Positions 34,788-42,894 of a stretch of 64,000 nucleotides of DNA are shown in pieces. Source of the stretch: Thalassobius sp. I31.1 (lineage in GTDB: Bacteria; Pseudomonadota; Alphaproteobacteria; Rhodobacterales; Rhodobacteraceae); assembly GCF_003031585.1 (NCBI RefSeq), contig NZ_PWAA01000064.1, positions 62,001 through 126,000 on the forward strand. The letters are read 5' to 3'. Made by a program: the position numbers and the translations under genes. A model generated the notes under the pieces. The model did not search any database and was not told where the DNA came from. It saw only the letters and a list, made by a program, of their open reading frames with translations. How positions within the stretch are numbered: the stretch's first letter is position 1; each line of letters starts with the position of its first letter.

Positions 34788-37073
34788 ATGTGCATCATTT
34801 GTAGCCTTAGCCAGACCTTTGACCCTATGCGTCATGGCCCAGATCACCCATTGTCTGGTGAAGATACATCTTCTCTGACCGCGCTTGAACGTTCAGGTGC
34901 GACTGATGTTGCTGTCGGGGACACAACCTCGGGCACGATCTCTTTCGGCGGCGAGCAGGACGTATTTGAAATTACCCTTGAGGCAGGTCAGGGCTATGTG
35001 ATTTCAGCGCTTGGTTCATCTACCGGCGGTGGAACTCTTAGTGATACTGATCTGCATATCTATGACAGTTCAGGCAATTTGATTACCTATAATGATGGTA
35101 CTTCCAGCAATGGGTTTGATGCGTCTGCTGTCTTTACCGCATCGACGTCCGGAACCTATTATATTATGGTCGACAGCTACTATTCCACCCGGACTGGCAG
35201 CTATCAGTTGCAGGTCGAAGAAAGTATCCTGCCTCCTTCAGGTTCAGATGGTTCCTATGAAGAGCTTTCTGAATATCTTCAGAATGAAGGCCAGGGGGAA
35301 GGCGCAGAGACAATGGTTTCCTCCAGCACGGTGACCGTCAATATTTCTGCGCTGACAGACCTTGGACAGCAAATGGCCCAATGGGGGATGGAAGCATGGG
35401 AAATGGTTGCGGGGATTGATTTCCAGATTGTTACATCTGGCGAGATGGTCACAGTCGATGACCAGAATGCAGCGCCGACCGCAAGCAATCCAAACGGCTA
35501 CCAGGCCTGGGCTTACTACGGCGCGCAGGGGAATAATAACGGCATTGAAATGATGGTGTCGGAAAGCTGGTTTGACTTTGGCACAACGATGGACAGCTAT
35601 GCGTTCCAGACATATGTGCATGAATTCGGGCATATCCTGGGGCTTCACCATCTTGGTCCGTATAACGGGACTGCAACTTTTGGGCAGGACAATTACTTCT
35701 CAAATGACAGCTACCAGGTGTCTGTCATGTCTTACTTCAGCCAGAGCGAAAACCCGAATGAAGATGCGTCCTTCGCTTATGTCGCCGGGCCAATGATCGC
35801 TGATATTCTGGCGATCCAGGATTTCTACGGTGCGCCGGGCTCCAGCGGGGTAACCGCCGGAAATACCATTTTTGGCCTGAATTCAAATCTTGGCAACTAC
35901 ATGGATACGCTGTTTGAGGCGCTGGCGACCGGGGCAACGTCCGACGTAATTACCGGCAACCGCATGGCTTTCACCCTGTATGATCAGGGCGGTACAGATC
36001 TGGTTGATCTGAGTTTCGCGGACAGCGGCACAGACATTAACCTGAACCTCAATGAGGGGATCTTTTCAGATTACGGCAACCATATCGGCGCGTTTAACAT
36101 TGCGATTGGGACCGTCATTGAAAATGCCACAACTGGTGCTGGTGATGATACCGTGACCGGGAATGCTGCGAATAACATCATCCGTGGCAGAGGTGGCAAT
36201 GATACGCTTTATGGTGGTGTGGGCAATGATGTTCTCGTCGGGGGCTCGGGGGGCGATGTTCTCAACGGTGGTACCGGCGTTGATCGCGCCCAATATCTTG
36301 GGGCATCTGCGGTCATAGCTGACCTTCTCAACAGTTCCAATAATACGGGTGTCGCGAGCGGGGATACGTATATTTCCATTGAGCGTCTCTACGGCACTGC
36401 CTTTGGGGATGGTTTGTATGGTGATCATGCCAACAATGCGATCTGGGGACACAAAGGTAACGACTTCCTCTCTGGCAGAGGGGGCAATGACGCGCTTTAC
36501 GGTGGCGGGGGCAATGATGTCCTTGTCGGGGGCTCGGGAGGCGATGTTCTCAACGGCGGTACCGGCTATGATCGCGCGCAATATCTTGGCGGCTCACGCG
36601 TAACGGCTGATCTTTTGAATAGTTCCAACAATCGGGGAAATGCCATCGGGGATACCTATATTTCCATCGAACGGCTTTACGGTTCTGCCTTCAACGACTC
36701 GCTTTTGGGGGATCATGCCAACAATGCGATCTGGGGGCATTATGGTGCCGACGATCTGTTTGGCCGGGGCGGAAATGACGCGCTTTATGGCGGGGTCGGT
36801 GCCGATGATCTTTATGGTGGTGCGGGGAATGATTTGCTTAGCGGTGGCGGTGGTGCGGATAAGTTTGTCTTTTTCGCCAATAGCGGCGATGACAAGATCG
36901 TCGATTTCCAGAACAATTATGACAAAATCAACCTTAAGATCTCCGGCTTGACGCTTGAGGACCTCACCCTGACCTATGCGAATGGCGATACCACCATCGA
37001 TTATGGCTCGGGCACGATCACGGTTGAGAACACAACCATCACAGCGGTCTCGGACGATATCGTGTTCCTCTAG
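34788..37073 (+). CDS. Serralysin-like M10 metalloprotease with PPC domain and RTX repeats
   Basis: A 761-residue predicted secreted zinc protease. Residues 40-145 resemble a pre-peptidase C-terminal (PPC) domain (GTISFGGEQDVFEITLEAGQ; SGTYYIMVDSYYS). The catalytic part has HEFGHILGLHH near residue 281 (HExxHxxGxxH) and the Met-turn SVMSYFSQ near residue 315. RTX nonapeptides start at about residue 455, and residues 490-761 are identical to residues 545-816 of the RTX protein at 7270. It has no cleavable signal peptide and should use type I secretion. Placing the PPC-like domain before the protease is unusual for serralysins. AAAGGA lies before the start. Confidence 0.92.
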   Translation: MCIICSLSQTFDPMRHGPDHPLSGEDTSSLTALERSGATDVAVGDTTSGTISFGGEQDVFEITLEAGQGYVISALGSSTGGGTLSDTDLHIYDSSGNLITYNDGTSSNGFDASAVFTASTSGTYYIMVDSYYSTRTGSYQLQVEESILPPSGSDGSYEELSEYLQNEGQGEGAETMVSSSTVTVNISALTDLGQQMAQWGMEAWEMVAGIDFQIVTSGEMVTVDDQNAAPTASNPNGYQAWAYYGAQGNNNGIEMMVSESWFDFGTTMDSYAFQTYVHEFGHILGLHHLGPYNGTATFGQDNYFSNDSYQVSVMSYFSQSENPNEDASFAYVAGPMIADILAIQDFYGAPGSSGVTAGNTIFGLNSNLGNYMDTLFEALATGATSDVITGNRMAFTLYDQGGTDLVDLSFADSGTDINLNLNEGIFSDYGNHIGAFNIAIGTVIENATTGAGDDTVTGNAANNIIRGRGGNDTLYGGVGNDVLVGGSGGDVLNGGTGVDRAQYLGASAVIADLLNSSNNTGVASGDTYISIERLYGTAFGDGLYGDHANNAIWGHKGNDFLSGRGGNDALYGGGGNDVLVGGSGGDVLNGGTGYDRAQYLGGSRVTADLLNSSNNRGNAIGDTYISIERLYGSAFNDSLLGDHANNAIWGHYGADDLFGRGGNDALYGGVGADDLYGGAGNDLLSGGGGADKFVFFANSGDDKIVDFQNNYDKINLKISGLTLEDLTLTYANGDTTIDYGSGTITVENTTITAVSDDIVFL

Positions 37074-37222
37074 AGGAAATGAGCCTTCCCGGCCTAAACA
37101 ACATCGGGCCGGGAACCGTTGCGAAACAGCAGGCGTAACGGAAGCACCCCATTGTACAGAAACCCTAATCGTACAGTGACAAGTGAAAGCGGCGACAGTT
37201 GAATGGCAAAGAGATACACACT
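36255..37222 (+). repeat. 968-bp direct repeat, right copy
   Basis: Partner of 8902-9869, same orientation, two mismatches found by eye. It contains the 3' 272 codons of the M10 protease gene, its hairpin and the first codons of IS3-type orfA with the intact ATG (37203). Beyond 37222 the two copies are unrelated: here orfA continues, in the left copy orfB fragments follow. Confidence 0.95.
37086..37115 (+). terminator. Hairpin after the M10 protease gene, right copy
   Basis: Same nine-pair TTCCCGGCC / GGCCGGGAA stem as at 9733-9762, 12 bases after the protease stop, without a T-run. Confidence 0.55.
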
Positions 37223-37300
37223 CGAATTCCGGCGTGATGCAGTGTGAATGGCGGCGACAAGTGGTGCAACGCGGCCTCAACTTTCATTGGACTCAGGCTT
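37203..37300 (+). pseudogene. IS3-family orfA remnant
   Basis: From ATG at 37203 the frame reads MAKRYTLEFRRDAV and then stops (TGA), continuing in the same frame as MAATSGATRPQLSLDSGF. EFRRDAV and the following T-S-G-x-T-R helix match the helix-turn-helix start of IS3-family OrfA. Only about 30 codons remain before the kpsM remnant begins on the other strand, so the element was truncated here, probably when the kps block was joined. Confidence 0.78.
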
Positions 37301-37338
37301 CAAGAAGTGCGCCTTTTGCACGAGGGGAGGGAAGTGCC

Positions 37339-37506
37339 AAAAACTTGACCAAGTTCAGCATTCTTTGAACCTGTGTAAAAAAGCAGGCCACTGAGCGTGA
37401 AAAATGCAGTTGTCATTTCATGCGTGCACAAAGCGGCAATAACGCGTGCAGTCTGAAATGGAACATGCCTGCGTTGCAAGTTACGTAGCGAGATAGGCTT
37501 TCTCAT
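37339..37506 (-). pseudogene. kpsM remnant with internal 97-codon deletion
   Basis: Read on the minus strand from ATG at 37504-37506, it gives RRHVPFQTARVIAALCTHEMTTAFF and LLFYTGSKNAELGQVF. The first 30 residues match the intact KpsM start; the rest match KpsM from residue 127 on. The join falls at GAAATGACAAC (37409-37419 reverse), the 11-mer that occurs twice in intact kpsM at 12228 and 12519, so 291 bp were lost in frame between the two repeats. After about 56 residues homology ends. It cannot make a permease. Confidence 0.88.
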
Positions 37507-37585
37507 AGCGTAAAGTTATAGGCAATTGAACTCAGGCATAATTGCTGTAAGTGTTACTCAGGCATTTCAAAACAGGGGCTGGAGT

Positions 37586-38755
37586 ATGACAGCCAACTCA
37601 ACGAACCAGGTCGAGGCTGCGCAGGTTCGCAAGGGGATTCGGCGACCCGCGCAAAGAACGCGTATACAGCGCCGGCATAAAATGCTGATCTGGTCTTTCC
37701 TGTTGATTGTTCAGTTGCCGGTCGGCTTGATTACGCTCTATCTGGGGGGGCTCGCAACACCTCAGTTCAGCTCATCAATGTCATTCTCCATACGCTCTGA
37801 GGAATTTGCAAATCCGTTTGACGCATTATCTGGTCTTGGAGAGTTGTCATCGGGTACAACTTCTGATGCGCAGATCGTATTTGATTTTATTCGGAGTCAG
37901 AAGATCGTTCGGACATTGGAAGAAGAGATAGGATTACGCGCCCTCTACGCTGCACCGGAACATGATCCGGTGTTCACTATTGCCAATAATGTTTCTGTGG
38001 AAGAACTGGTGCAGCACTGGAACCGTATGGTGCAGGTGAATCTGGATAAAGGAAGTGGTATCGTTCGTGTTCAGGCTTTTGCTTTTGATCCAGAGGACGC
38101 AAGGCACATCAATGAGCGTATTTTGCTGCAATCACAGAGTCTTGTGGATCAACTGAGCTTTCTTGCCCGCCAGGATGCGATCAGATATGCAGAGGCTGAC
38201 CTTGAAAGTGCTCGTGAACGCCTGAAAACCGCACGTCAGGGCCTGAGCGAATTCCGCTCAGCAGCTCGTGTAATTGACCCTACAATTGCAGTGCAAAGTC
38301 AGGGGGGGATATCAGCGGCTTTGCAGCAGCAACTGGCGGACGCCTGGATTGAGCTTGATCTTCTGACTGCCGCGACGACACGTGAGGATAGCCCGCGGCT
38401 TGCGCAGTTGCGCCGGCGGGTTTCCGCAATTGAAAGCCGCCTCGAGGAAGAACGTCAGGCTTTATCGGGAAACGCGAACAGTGGCATGGTCGAGATTGTC
38501 GGGCGTTTTGAAGCGCTGCTTGTCGAACGCGAATTTGCTGAGCAGGCCTTTGTCGCGGCGGCGGCTGCTTTCGATGTTGCACGGGCAGAGGCCGGACGGC
38601 GCACCAAATATCTTGCTGTCCATATCGAGCCGACATTACCTGACACAGCGCTTTATCCGCGTTCCCTGATGATCATACTGGTGTCGTTTGCTTTGTTGCT
38701 TCTGGGCTGGGCTGTTACGATTATGGTGGCATACTCAGTTCGTGACCGGGGATGA
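37586..38755 (+). CDS. kpsE: Capsule polysaccharide export inner-membrane protein (KpsE-type), copy 2
   Basis: A 389-residue protein of the same length as copy 1 and matching it at most positions, including SMSFSIRSEEFANPFDALSG, the coiled-coil stretch and the C-terminal membrane segment followed by VAYSVRDRG. The start at 37586 follows GGAG in the context GCTGGAGT, identical to copy 1. It is open throughout, so it may be functional although its kpsM and kpsT neighbours are dead; it could work with the intact exporter encoded 25 kb away or control chain length. Its upstream 79 bp are clearly related to the kpsE-kpsM promoter region at 12061-12140. Confidence 0.9.
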   Translation: MTANSTNQVEAAQVRKGIRRPAQRTRIQRRHKMLIWSFLLIVQLPVGLITLYLGGLATPQFSSSMSFSIRSEEFANPFDALSGLGELSSGTTSDAQIVFDFIRSQKIVRTLEEEIGLRALYAAPEHDPVFTIANNVSVEELVQHWNRMVQVNLDKGSGIVRVQAFAFDPEDARHINERILLQSQSLVDQLSFLARQDAIRYAEADLESARERLKTARQGLSEFRSAARVIDPTIAVQSQGGISAALQQQLADAWIELDLLTAATTREDSPRLAQLRRRVSAIESRLEEERQALSGNANSGMVEIVGRFEALLVEREFAEQAFVAAAAAFDVARAEAGRRTKYLAVHIEPTLPDTALYPRSLMIILVSFALLLLGWAVTIMVAYSVRDRG

Positions 38756-38761
38756 TCTGTT

Positions 38762-38850
38762 GTGATTGTTTTGAGAAACGAACCAATAAGTTTCTCCTTG
38801 GTGGGCGGATGAAATATGTAGCGCGGCAGGTCAATGCAACATTTACCTCT
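38762..38850 (+). pseudogene. kpsT remnant (frameshifted 5' stub)
   Basis: After kpsE copy 2, GTG at 38762 begins the same first codons as the intact kpsT (MIVL). One base is missing within the next 22, so the frame shifts and then reads KFLLGG, MKYVARQVNATF, which match KpsT residues 10-28 (FLLGGQRKYVARQINATF). Homology stops before the Walker A loop. Only about 30 of 223 codons survive, so no ATPase can be made. Confidence 0.85.
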
Positions 38851-38949
38851 GTAAGCATGTATCTGATCTGGAAAACGGGTTATGTAACCGGAACCGCTGC
38901 GTTCGAAATATACAAGCGTGGCTCGTACGTGATTTTGGCAGACATTTGA

Positions 38950-39351
38950 ATGAATAAGATGAATTTTCAATCTGATCCTTCCCCACGACTGGGGCGTCAT
39001 ATCCTGGCGGACTTTTATCAGGCGCGGTATCTGAGCTCTCCGGGGCCGGTTGCGCAGCTTTTGTCTGATGCAGCTGCTGCGGCGGATGCCACAGTGCTGG
39101 ATCTGAGATTGCATGATTTTGGCGAAGGGTTCGGGTATACGGGCTTTGCCTTGCTCGCTGAATCCCATATTTCGGTGCACACATGGCCGGAACACGACTA
39201 TGTTGCGATTGATATTTTTATGTGCGGACAGTCGGATGCGGAAAAGGCTCTGGCTGTTCTCAGGGCGTATTTTGCACCGGGTGAAGAACGTATCCAGATC
39301 CTTGATCGCGGGCAGGTGCCGCAGGTGGCAGATCAGAAAGCCCCTGTCTGA
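38950..39351 (+). CDS. speD: S-adenosylmethionine decarboxylase proenzyme, SpeD
   Basis: A 133-residue bacterial class 1b SpeD. The self-cleavage site is E71-S72 in LLAESHISVHTWPE; Ser72 would become the pyruvoyl cofactor, and the catalytic His77 and Cys92 (DIFMCG) are in place with the spacing of Thermotoga SpeD. It makes decarboxylated AdoMet, the aminopropyl donor for spermidine. The next gene starts at the base of its stop codon, so the two are translationally coupled. It lies 100 bases after the kpsT stub and begins the polyamine locus. Confidence 0.95.
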   Translation: MNKMNFQSDPSPRLGRHILADFYQARYLSSPGPVAQLLSDAAAAADATVLDLRLHDFGEGFGYTGFALLAESHISVHTWPEHDYVAIDIFMCGQSDAEKALAVLRAYFAPGEERIQILDRGQVPQVADQKAPV

Positions 39352-40643
39352 TGCAGGATTTACGGCGGCTTCGGGTGACGCCTTTTCTGTGTCTGGTGAT
39401 ACTTTGGGTCTGGTTTCAGGCCGGACCACTGACAGATGCGGCGCAACGGCAGAACTTTCAGGACAGTCTGGGTGCGGTTTTGCGGCATGGCAGCCTGTCA
39501 CATATGCTGATGAACCTGGGATTGATCGCTGTGGCCGGGACGGTGACAGAACGTGATATCGGGGCATTGCGTAGTGCAGGCTTGGCGCTGGCCTGTGTCG
39601 TGTTGGGATCCTTTGCGCAATTCCTGATCACAGGCCCGGATTTTCTGGGAATGTCGGCGGCGGCATACGGGTTTCTGGCTTACGCAATTCTACATAGCAC
39701 CCCCACGGAAAAGCTGGTGCAGACCTGGGTGCTGATCCTGATGTTTCTGGGGCTGGAGGTCTGGTTTCAATCTGATCAACTTGCAATATACACACATATA
39801 ACTTCTATTCTGATTGGCGGAGGATATGCCATGTTCGGATCTCTTTTTGGCGGCAAGGAACCGGTTCTGAAACCGATGCAGATGACGCATCTTTCTGCGG
39901 TTATCGCGATCATTGATGAAACAGATGATGACGACGCGCGCGAAGCGGAAAGCACCCTGCTTGAAGAAGGCTTTGACGGCATGTTTGTCCTGCAACAGCG
40001 TGGACAGGTTCTTGGTGTGACCGGATATTATCTTGACGAACAGGTGCCCGATATTGCCTGGCTGTCCTGGACCTATCTGACAAAAAGCCATACCGGCGAA
40101 GGGTATGGCAGCCAGATGATGAACAATCTGCTGGGCAAACTGAAAGATCAGGGCGTACGTAAACTGTTTATTGCCACCAGTGATTATGATGACTTCGGTA
40201 AACAGCTTTATGCTGATGCGCACCGGATGTATGAGGATTTCGGGGCTGAAGTTGAACTGAAGATCCCTCAGTTTCACGGTACACGCGAAGCAAAGATCAT
40301 CTACGGGCTGAACAATCCTGAATTTGTGCCAGGTCCGGCTGAGGCGGCATCACAGAAAACAGGCCTGCGCATTCGCGATGGTGCGCCTGAGGCGGAATCA
40401 GATCGTGTCATCGGGCTTGTCTGGCGTGAGACAGACGAAGGTCTGAGCGGGATGGAAGACGCTTTGCAGGATGCCCGTCGTCAATACGCCAAACAGGTGT
40501 CGCTGGCGGTGCCTTCTGATTTGTCAAAAGCAAATAGTGACGCATTGGCTGCACATGGGTTTGAAAAAACCGGTGCGCTGAAAGATTATTATGCACCGGG
40601 CTTGCATCAGGACTGGTGGATATGTTCTTTGGCAAATAAATAG
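39351..40643 (+). CDS. Rhomboid-like membrane protein fused to GNAT acetyltransferase
   Basis: A 430-residue fusion. Residues 1-165 are a six-helix rhomboid-like domain with the diagnostic HMLMN (His51, Asn55), GMSAAAYGF (catalytic Ser102 in GxS) and His149 in the last helix, so the Ser/His dyad of an intramembrane protease appears intact. Residues about 175-320 form a GNAT domain (VLGVTGYYL; LSWTYLTKSHTGEGYGSQMMNNLL with the acetyl-CoA loop GEGYGS). The tail (about 335-430) has another GNAT-like end, AAHGFEKTGALKDYY. It is coupled to speD by overlapping stop and start. A role in polyamine or protein acetylation at the membrane is inference only. Confidence 0.8.
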   Translation: MQDLRRLRVTPFLCLVILWVWFQAGPLTDAAQRQNFQDSLGAVLRHGSLSHMLMNLGLIAVAGTVTERDIGALRSAGLALACVVLGSFAQFLITGPDFLGMSAAAYGFLAYAILHSTPTEKLVQTWVLILMFLGLEVWFQSDQLAIYTHITSILIGGGYAMFGSLFGGKEPVLKPMQMTHLSAVIAIIDETDDDDAREAESTLLEEGFDGMFVLQQRGQVLGVTGYYLDEQVPDIAWLSWTYLTKSHTGEGYGSQMMNNLLGKLKDQGVRKLFIATSDYDDFGKQLYADAHRMYEDFGAEVELKIPQFHGTREAKIIYGLNNPEFVPGPAEAASQKTGLRIRDGAPEAESDRVIGLVWRETDEGLSGMEDALQDARRQYAKQVSLAVPSDLSKANSDALAAHGFEKTGALKDYYAPGLHQDWWICSLANK

Positions 40644-40673
40644 AATACAGATTTTGAAAGTAAGGATTCACAC

Positions 40674-41261
40674 ATGTTCGGACAACTTAAAGGCCTCGTA
40701 ATTCTGGGTGTCGTTGGCTTCATTCTTTACAGCGTTTTCCTTGGTGGGAAATCAGAACAAACCGCAGATCTGGGTCAGGTTCTTGATCGTACAGAATTTG
40801 CACTGGTGAACTACCAGGGCTACCTGGAATCAAACAGCTTTGACTCTGTCGCTGAAGAGCAAATGACAGAATTTACCGGTTACTACACCGATGTTCTGAA
40901 TGCCGATCCGCGCTTTTATGGCACATCCCTGGGCCTGACGGTTCAGAACGATGCGACATTCCTTGGATATGCGGATGACAACGGCAACCGCGTTCAGGAT
41001 GAAGGCGAAGGCAAAGTGTTCACCGTTGAAATCGACGAAGCAAACAACCGTCTGATCGCAACCGATGTGGCTGGCAACTCTTCCGGTCTGCGGTTCTCCG
41101 GTACAGGTTTTCTGACAGGTATGCTGCTGGGCAATCTTCTTGGCCGTCAACGTGCTGCAGGGGTGACCCCGAACAGCTTTAACAACCGCAACGTCACGCC
41201 GCGCAGCCAGTATCAGGCACCACGCAGCGCCCGTTCCGGTGGCCCGCGCGCGGGCAAATAA
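40674..41261 (+). CDS. Membrane-anchored protein of unknown function in the polyamine locus
   Basis: A 195-residue protein. The N-terminus GLVILGVVGFILYSVFLGG is a single membrane anchor or uncleaved signal; the rest is polar, with GYADDNGNRVQDEGEG near residue 100, reminiscent of a calcium-loop but unproven, then SSGLRFSGTGFLTGMLLGNLLGRQ, a second possible amphipathic or membrane segment, and a basic Ser/Arg/Gly-rich tail. It follows the rhomboid-GNAT gene by 30 bases with AAGTAAGGA before the start and precedes a terminator. I do not recognise the family. Confidence 0.75.
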   Translation: MFGQLKGLVILGVVGFILYSVFLGGKSEQTADLGQVLDRTEFALVNYQGYLESNSFDSVAEEQMTEFTGYYTDVLNADPRFYGTSLGLTVQNDATFLGYADDNGNRVQDEGEGKVFTVEIDEANNRLIATDVAGNSSGLRFSGTGFLTGMLLGNLLGRQRAAGVTPNSFNNRNVTPRSQYQAPRSARSGGPRAGK

Positions 41262-41281
41262 GCCGACGCAAATACCAACAC

Positions 41282-41311
41282 AAAGCCCGGCCGCGAACTG
41301 CGCCGGGCTTT
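41282..41311 (+). terminator. Strong hairpin between the unknown gene and speE
   Basis: A perfect ten-pair stem AAAGCCCGGC / GCCGGGCTTT with a ten-base loop, 20 bases after the stop and 32 before the speE start. It suggests that speE is at least partly a separate transcript or that read-through is controlled. Confidence 0.8.
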
Positions 41312-41343
41312 CTCATTTCTGCAAATAAATCTGAGGCAGGGGC

Positions 41344-42894
41344 ATGTCCCGGGAAAATGAAATAAATTATCAGGATCTGCCTGCGCGACAGGCTACCATT
41401 CTGCTGATCTCCATTATGGTCGTTGCACTTTGCGGCATTGTATATGAGCTGATCATCGGCACGGTTTCGAGCTATCTGATGGGCAATTCTGTTTATCAGT
41501 TCTCACTGACCATCGGTTTTTTCATGTTTGCCATGGGCGTCGGATCCTATGTGTCGCGTTTCATCATGGGCAATCTGATCGCGGCCTTTGTCTATGTTGA
41601 ACTGATCCTCGCGCTGGTTGGGGGGCTGTGCAGCATTGCTTTGTTCATGCTCTTTCCATTTGCCCCGTGGCTTTACACCACCGGCATGTTCACCTTTATC
41701 TCGCTGATCGGGTTTCTGGTTGGTCTGGAAATCCCGCTGCTGACACGCGTTTTGTCTGACCGGTCCACCACGCGCGAATCCATCGCTGACGTTCTGTCTC
41801 TGGATTATATCGGTGCCCTGATCGGATCGGTTGCTTTCCCGATGTTGTTGCTGCCGTCGCTTGGCCTGATCACCTCGTCCTTCGCGATTGGCCTGATCAA
41901 TGCCACCGTGGCTTTGCTGAATGTCTTCTGGCTGCGCGATCATTTTGCTGCCCCGCGTCGGATGCTGGCGCTGACATGTGGGGCGATCCTGTTGTTGTTC
42001 GGGCTGACACTTCTGGCGTCCCGCATCACGGCCTATGCCCAGGATCATCTGTATTTCGATCAGGTGGTCTGGCGCAGTCAGTCCCCCTATCAATCGCTGG
42101 TCGTCACCAACACCTGGCAGAAAAACGATGTGCGCCTGTTCATTGATGGCCACCTGCAATTCGCCGAAACCGATGAATATCGCTATCACGAAGCCCTGGT
42201 GCATCCGGTGATGTCCTGGGGTGACAGCCCGGCAGAGAACATCCTGGTTCTGGGCGGTGGCGATGGCTTGGCGATCCGTGAGATTCTGAAACACCCGGAT
42301 GTGCAGCGCATTGACCTGGTCGATCTGGATCCGGAGATGACGGAACTCGGGCTGGAATTTGCCCCGGTTGTCCGCCTGAATGGCGGCAGCATGTCATCTG
42401 AAAAAGTTCATGTGTTTAATCAGGATGCGTTCCTTTTTGTGAAGGAAACCGACCAGACATATGACCGGATCATCATTGACTTCCCCGATCCGCATAACGA
42501 AGCGCTGGCCAAGCTTTATTCCGTGGAATTCTACGCCATGGTCGCTGCGATTCTCGATGACGACGGAACGATTGTTTCGCAAAGCTCGTCGCCCTTCTTT
42601 GCCCCGCATTCCTACTGGACAGTGGCGGAAACCCTGAAAGAACGCTTCCCCGAAGTCATCAGCTACCAGACGGGCATTCCGTCTTTTGGGATCTGGGGAT
42701 TCCACATGGCGTCCGCACAGGCCGGGCAACAGGTGCAGGATTTCCCCGAAGGCCTGCGATCTCTGACCAGCGCCAGTTTCAGCGCCAGCCGTGTTTTTAC
42801 ATCTGACCTTCTGCCGCGTCGTGACCTTGGGGTGAATTCCATTTTCAACCCGACGATCTACGAAGAATATGCCCGCGACATCAAAACCTACTAA
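41344..42894 (+). CDS. Spermidine synthase-like aminopropyltransferase with N-terminal membrane domain
   Basis: A 516-residue fusion. About residues 18-225 contain seven hydrophobic segments. The SpeE domain starts near residue 236 (YFDQVVWRSQSPYQSLVV), with LFIDGHLQFAETDEYRYHEALVHPVM, the AdoMet-type binding loop LVLGGGDGLAIRE near residue 300, LVDLDPEMTELG, and IIDFPDPHNEALAKLYSVEFY near residue 377. Soluble SpeE lacks the membrane half and is about 290 residues. The substrate could be putrescine or another polyamine. It converges with fliL, the stop codons overlapping by four bases. Confidence 0.88.
   Translation: MSRENEINYQDLPARQATILLISIMVVALCGIVYELIIGTVSSYLMGNSVYQFSLTIGFFMFAMGVGSYVSRFIMGNLIAAFVYVELILALVGGLCSIALFMLFPFAPWLYTTGMFTFISLIGFLVGLEIPLLTRVLSDRSTTRESIADVLSLDYIGALIGSVAFPMLLLPSLGLITSSFAIGLINATVALLNVFWLRDHFAAPRRMLALTCGAILLLFGLTLLASRITAYAQDHLYFDQVVWRSQSPYQSLVVTNTWQKNDVRLFIDGHLQFAETDEYRYHEALVHPVMSWGDSPAENILVLGGGDGLAIREILKHPDVQRIDLVDLDPEMTELGLEFAPVVRLNGGSMSSEKVHVFNQDAFLFVKETDQTYDRIIIDFPDPHNEALAKLYSVEFYAMVAAILDDDGTIVSQSSSPFFAPHSYWTVAETLKERFPEVISYQTGIPSFGIWGFHMASAQAGQQVQDFPEGLRSLTSASFSASRVFTSDLLPRRDLGVNSIFNPTIYEEYARDIKTY

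Noticed and set aside
38851-38949. Possible continuation of the kpsT remnant up to speD
   Set aside because: After about 38850 no further match to KpsT (including Walker A) was visible, so the pseudogene was not extended.
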